In this document: in pieces, positions 6,423-9,185 of the stretch | How the letters are laid out: each line of letters opens with the position of its first letter | Position numbering within the stretch: the stretch's first letter is position 1 | Assembly (NCBI GenBank): GCA_003243255.1 | Contig: QFQM01000179.1 | Span: 1-9,185 of the forward strand | Origin: Flavobacterium psychrophilum | GTDB lineage: Bacteria; Bacteroidota; Bacteroidia; Flavobacteriales; Flavobacteriaceae | DNA length: 9,185 nt | Direction: 5' to 3' | Made by a program: the position numbers and the translations under genes | Notes under the pieces: generated by a model | The model's database searches: none | The model's input: the letters and a program-made list of their open reading frames with translations, nothing else | Told to the model about the DNA's origin: nothing

Positions 6423-6637
6423 TAATCCTTCTGTTTCCGGCTTGAAAAATGGGTCCTGTCCAATCTGGGTTGATCGTTCATCGAAAAGCCATAAGCCTGC
6501 GCAATAAGAAAATATGCCTGACGCAGACGTTCAGCATACGAAACATTCTTCTCGAACACATTGGCTTTATCGGCTTCCTTAAAAGTCGTCATTCTAAATG
6601 CAGTTCTGTCAAATCTTATAATCGGACATAAGTACAA
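6422..6637 (-). CDS. small partner protein of a nucleotidyltransferase (toxin-antitoxin-like pair)
   Basis: This is a 71-residue (TTG at 6637) or 56-residue (ATG at 6592) protein. Visible signature blocks are FDRTAFR near residue 9, TFKEADKA at 18, the YAERLRQAYFLIAQAYGF helix at 34, and PRLDRTHFSSRKQKD at the C-terminus. I recall a widespread Bacteroidota small-protein family with F-D-R-T-A-F-R...E-A-D...ERL..A..L...AY.F....PRLDRT.FS.RK, found directly upstream of, and overlapping, a nucleotidyltransferase gene. Because FDRTAFR belongs to the family, the longer form is preferred although it needs a TTG start; the in-frame upstream stop TGA at 6641-6643 leaves little other choice. It ends in TAATG coupling to its partner, of which only 22 codons survive. 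It may be an antitoxin-like or accessory subunit, now orphaned. Confidence 0.65.
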   Translation of the reverse strand: MYLCPIIRFDRTAFRMTTFKEADKANVFEKNVSYAERLRQAYFLIAQAYGFSMNDQPRLDRTHFSSRKQKD

Positions 6638-6690
6638 GTTTCAAGGTAAATATACAAAGCAGGCGAGATAGTACATCCAAGAATAACTCC

Positions 6691-6722
6691 AAATAAAAAA
6701 GCCTTGCAATAGTTTACAAGGC
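6691..6722 (-). terminator. rho-independent terminator reading leftward
   Basis: On the minus strand GCCTTG and CAAGGC (6717-6722 and 6701-6706) form a perfect 6-bp stem with a 10-base loop, followed by TTTTTT from 6700 to 6695 and more T-rich sequence. On the plus strand the stem is not followed by T residues. It would end a leftward transcript arriving from beyond 6722. No intact minus-strand gene lies immediately upstream, only the possible remnant ending at 6835. Confidence 0.6.
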
Positions 6723-6834
6723 CGTTTGCCCAAGATAGGAAAATTATCTAACCAATTGGTGCATGATTTGATCGCTTTGGAGGGAATTCTCTGAATGACA
6801 GGGAGTTTAATAAGATTCGCTCCTGCTACTATGG

Positions 6835-6930
6835 CTAGGCCATCGTTCCGGTAAACTCAGCCAACAAAGGGTTTTTTTCACGTTTTTCAATTAGAATATT
6901 TGGATTAAAATTCAATCCTAAATTCCTTAA
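6835..6930 (-). pseudogene. possible 3' remnant of a lost minus-strand gene
   Basis: Reading leftward from about 6930 to the TAG at 6835-6837 gives HLRNLGLNFNPN, then ILIEKREKNPLLAEFTGTMA. The codons look natural for this genome (GAA AAA CGT GAA AAA AAC CCT TTG TTG), and the peptide has protein-like composition, similar in feel to the C-terminus of small antitoxin-type proteins. The same frame stays open rightward to 7164, but there it is only the antisense of the nuclease gene. A leftward terminator lies about 110 bases downstream, as expected for a real gene end. I cannot name the family, and chance remains a fair explanation. The rest of 6640-6930 shows only AT-rich sequence and the small hairpin ATGGC-TAG-GCCAT at 6830-6842. 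Confidence 0.25.
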
Positions 6931-7923
6931 ATGATAACAATCGTTACTGACCGGCAACAGATTCACAGGTATCAAAAGCTCCTGCAGGAAAAATTGGGCA
7001 GCTTTTTCACAGAGAAAATTGCAGGGAAAGTGGGCTATCCTGGCGGAAGTTGGGAAGGGAATATGATGTATTCTTCTGAACTCGACATGTGGACGGCGGA
7101 GCAGGTACTCAACAATCGCTACTGGAATGGTTTCGGAATTAGTCGTCCAGTTGAAAATAAACAAAACGCAGTTATTGGAGAAGTAAATATACCATTTGAA
7201 GGGATTAAAAGAAGAACTGCCGGGGTATTTGGTGTTGATGACGAAGGCAATGTACTGGTTTTACATCGGGGAATATTAGGAGGTGGCAATAAGGGGGTGG
7301 ATAAAAATTTTTTTATAAGTGATTTTAAAGGGCCTCTATTGACAGTTAAAGATGGGGCCAGGCAATCATCTCTTTGTCTTGTTTGCGACTTATCCTCCAG
7401 CTCGTTTGATAAACAGTTGAAGGAGTTCATATCACAAGTAGCGTTGATCAAACGCAAAGCCAAGGACCCTGCTGCAATAGCTCTTGATAAGATCATTAAA
7501 TATCAGTTTTCTCGAGAATCTTTCGGGCAATCAGTCGTTGACCGAAAAGGTACCACGGAGTACAACAGAATCCATGGTAAAGTGGTGAATAAACTCGCCG
7601 ACGAACTAGCCAGTTTAGGTATGAGCGTTCAAAACGACAGACAAAGAGACCTTTGCGTCAGCGTAAAAAACAAGGCTACTATTTTGTTTGAAATTAAAAC
7701 AAGCTCTGCTTCTCAATGTATATATACAGGAGTTGGTCAACTCCTAGTTTACAGCATCGCCTTAGATAACAATGTAAAACGTATACTTGTTTTACCAGAC
7801 AAATTAATGGTAGAAGTTGAAAAAAGGCTTAGAGAACTTGATATTGAGCTTTTATATTATGAATGGAAAAATAAGAACCCGGAATTTAACAGTATAGACC
7901 TCAAAAAGATAGCAAATATATAA
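6931..7923 (+). CDS. putative PD-(D/E)XK (RecB-like) nuclease with uncharacterised N-terminal domain
   Basis: This 330-residue protein appears to have two domains. The C-terminal half shows a PD-(D/E)XK core: the helix TEYNRIHGKVVNKLADELASLG (209-230) with candidate motif-I residues Glu210/His215, Asp240 (QRDLCV), the E-x-K strand ILFEIKT with Glu254 and Lys256, and Gln270-x-x-x-Tyr274 in YTGVGQLLVYS, the QxxxY box of RecB-like nucleases. The strand RILVLPD (284-290) closes the fold. The N-terminal half (about 35-180) contains GYPGGSWEGN, NRYWNGFGI, GEVNIPFEGIKRRTAGVFGVDDEGN and VLHRGILGGGNKGVDKNFF, which look conserved; I dimly recall similar text in restriction-type proteins but cannot name the domain. 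It could recognise DNA or modified bases. No signal peptide, so cytoplasmic. ATG 6931 is preceded by AT-rich sequence with no Shine-Dalgarno. It converges with the next gene, 22 bases apart. A restriction or anti-phage role is inference. Confidence 0.7.
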   Translation: MITIVTDRQQIHRYQKLLQEKLGSFFTEKIAGKVGYPGGSWEGNMMYSSELDMWTAEQVLNNRYWNGFGISRPVENKQNAVIGEVNIPFEGIKRRTAGVFGVDDEGNVLVLHRGILGGGNKGVDKNFFISDFKGPLLTVKDGARQSSLCLVCDLSSSSFDKQLKEFISQVALIKRKAKDPAAIALDKIIKYQFSRESFGQSVVDRKGTTEYNRIHGKVVNKLADELASLGMSVQNDRQRDLCVSVKNKATILFEIKTSSASQCIYTGVGQLLVYSIALDNNVKRILVLPDKLMVEVEKRLRELDIELLYYEWKNKNPEFNSIDLKKIANI

Positions 7924-7945
7924 ATATCTTTAAGGTCTAAAACAA

Positions 7946-9185
7946 CTATTGTGGTGCTTTTAAGGCGCCAAAATGAAGACATAAAGTTTCTATATCATGA
8001 GATGGCATCGATTCTATTGCTGTCTTTTTGCTTCTAATTATGTAGGTGGATGGAGATGCGTATTGGGTTCGTTTGGACTGGTGATGGAAGAGGTTAGTTA
8101 AAAGTTCGTAATCGTCAGTGTTTGCGTTGGTTTCAAAATATCTAACAGATTTTATTTCATTTAGTACATGTATCAGCCGATCGTCAGGCAATTGATAGGC
8201 TTCTAAAAGAGTCTTTGCATAAGCCTCCAACTCCAGGTTGTTCATATTTACAAACGGGCTTGATTTTGCTTCTACTTCTATTTGATGGGCTAATTCTTTG
8301 TAAGTTTTATCAACAATAGACTCAAAAGGGGTGTTAATTCCCATTTCCTGATTGAGAATGGTGATATTGTTGATTAGCGCTTCATCTGTTACGCTTTCCA
8401 CGACGATCTCTATACCGTATTGAAGCCTGGCTAACCTTTTAAGATCATAAGCACAGATTAATGATAGTCTCGCGTCCTTCAGTAGTCCAATTTCTAAAAA
8501 AAGCGTTTGGGCATGAATAGCAAACAGAACCATTCGTCTAAAATCCTGACCCTTGGCGGCTCTATCGTCCCTGTAGTACAACAAGAGAAAATCGTATTCT
8601 TTGATATAGAAAAATCTCGCGAGTGCATATTCTGCATGAGCCTGCAGCGCCTTATTGTTTTGCTTTTGGGAGAACGAACGGGCATTTAGCACTTCTTTTA
8701 CAGCCAACTCGATCAGTTCGTTCGTTCTAGTAAACAGCTTCATCCGTTCGGTTTGGCTTACCTGTACCCCTAACGAGTCTTTTACTCTAAGCTGGCTAAC
8801 CCAATGGAGCATTTTAGATGAAATATACATTTGAAGGTTCTCGGCATGGAAAACCTTTAAAAACATCTTTCTTTCTTCGTCAATATCTGCCATATTTATG
8901 GAGACGAATACTCCCATGATGTCGGACTCAAGCGCATCATCTAATTTTCGAGACTCGATTTTCTGGATAATTGTGTAATAGGCGATGTTGATCCTTAACT
9001 GAAGCGAATTGAATTTGTTTTTAGTTACCGCAGTTATACTTCGTAGATCTGTAATATACTGCTCCCGGCTTCTCTTGCCTAATAGGAAATCCACCTTTAT
9101 CCGGACAAACTTTAACGTCTCTAGTTCAGTTTCTTGGTATTGGTTTGCAATTTGGAAAGCCTTAGTCAGGTAAAATTCTGCCTCG
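7946..9185 (-). CDS. helical-repeat (TPR-like) protein, N-terminus beyond the window
   Basis: The minus-strand frame is open to the right edge, giving at least 412 residues; the GTG at 9094 is merely internal. The part before it (EAEFYLTKAFQIANQYQETE) is a typical TPR helix pair, with the alternating small/large pattern A-x-x-Y-L-x-x-A-F-x-I-A. The remainder is almost wholly alpha-helical: QAHAEYALARFFYIKEYDFL and AIHAQTLFLEIGLLKDARLS also look like degenerate TPR-type units, and the last ~100 residues hold LEAYAKTLLEAYQLPDDRLI. No catalytic motif, signal peptide or TM segment is seen in the visible part. Such tails often form sensor or scaffold regions of larger multidomain proteins, including regulators and STAND-type defence proteins, but the defining N-terminal domain is not here. 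It is convergent with the nuclease gene. Family unknown. Confidence 0.6.
   Translation of the reverse strand, partial: EAEFYLTKAFQIANQYQETELETLKFVRIKVDFLLGKRSREQYITDLRSITAVTKNKFNSLQLRINIAYYTIIQKIESRKLDDALESDIMGVFVSINMADIDEERKMFLKVFHAENLQMYISSKMLHWVSQLRVKDSLGVQVSQTERMKLFTRTNELIELAVKEVLNARSFSQKQNNKALQAHAEYALARFFYIKEYDFLLLYYRDDRAAKGQDFRRMVLFAIHAQTLFLEIGLLKDARLSLICAYDLKRLARLQYGIEIVVESVTDEALINNITILNQEMGINTPFESIVDKTYKELAHQIEVEAKSSPFVNMNNLELEAYAKTLLEAYQLPDDRLIHVLNEIKSVRYFETNANTDDYELLTNLFHHQSKRTQYASPSTYIIRSKKTAIESMPSHDIETLCLHFGALKAPQ

Noticed and set aside
6644..6690. TTG-N23-TATATTTA on the minus strand as promoter of the small partner gene
   Set aside because: The spacing is at the long extreme and the -7 box has a mismatch; AT-rich sequence gives such matches easily.
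6895..6902. AATATTTG as a Bacteroidota -7 box (TAnnTTTG) for the nuclease gene
   Set aside because: One mismatch and no TTG-type -33 element at the right distance upstream; not enough to call a promoter.
7728..7745. Inverted repeat AGGAGTTG-GT-CAACTCCT inside the nuclease gene
   Set aside because: Eight-base arms with a short spacer are expected about once in a window of this size, and this one is in the coding sequence of the conserved GVGQLL motif.
7951..7974. Hairpin TGGTGC...GCGCCA near the convergent stops, as a possible terminator
   Set aside because: The stem needs a G-U pair, lies within the end of the helical-repeat coding region and is not followed by a T tract on either strand.
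1..9185. CRISPR array, tRNA, rRNA, intact insertion sequence
   Set aside because: No regularly spaced direct repeats, no cloverleaf-like sequence and no transposase frame with terminal inverted repeats were seen on either strand.

Overview
The window looks like accessory DNA from a Bacteroidota bacterium, most likely of the Chitinophagaceae/Sphingobacteriia type. The signs are an 8-TM MacB/FtsX-type permease with Bacteroidota-style sequence, an OprB-type carbohydrate porin, a Cys-lipoprotein, starts without Shine-Dalgarno sequences, and a small gene with a 'FDRTAFR...RLDRTHFS' signature that I associate with this phylum. Taxonomy is inferred from protein style only.

Layout, left to right. 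(1) 1-3681 is AT-rich and on the plus strand: a WG-repeat protein whose first ~29 codons look like a tyrosine-recombinase fragment, a 797-residue FtsX-type permease, a possible 36-residue membrane peptide, and a rho-independent terminator at 3716-3741. (2) About 3780-6290 is visibly more GC-rich: a lipoprotein (plus) convergent with an OprB-family porin (minus), and, divergent from the porin, a frameshifted and 3'-truncated ECF sigma factor. (3) 6291-6353 is a short scar. The sigma-factor remnant stops on its left; on its right stops a minus-strand nucleotidyltransferase gene of which only 22 codons remain, still coupled (TAATG) to its small partner gene. (4) 6640-6930 has no intact gene but holds a minus-strand terminator and a possible 3' coding remnant. 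(5) 6931-9185 holds a putative PD-(D/E)XK nuclease (plus) convergent, 22 bp apart, with a helical-repeat protein (minus) that runs off the right edge.

The genes do not form one pathway. The porin and perhaps the lipoprotein serve the outer membrane, and the permease acts in the inner membrane. The right third resembles a decaying toxin-antitoxin/defence neighbourhood. The most informative signals are the broken-gene junction with its composition change, the integrase-WG chimera at the left edge, a perfect 26-bp palindrome in the WG gene, a 13-bp inverted repeat around the sigma frameshift, and the nuclease with a conserved-looking N-terminal domain I cannot name. Several of these could also come from a mosaic or misassembled contig, which must be excluded first.
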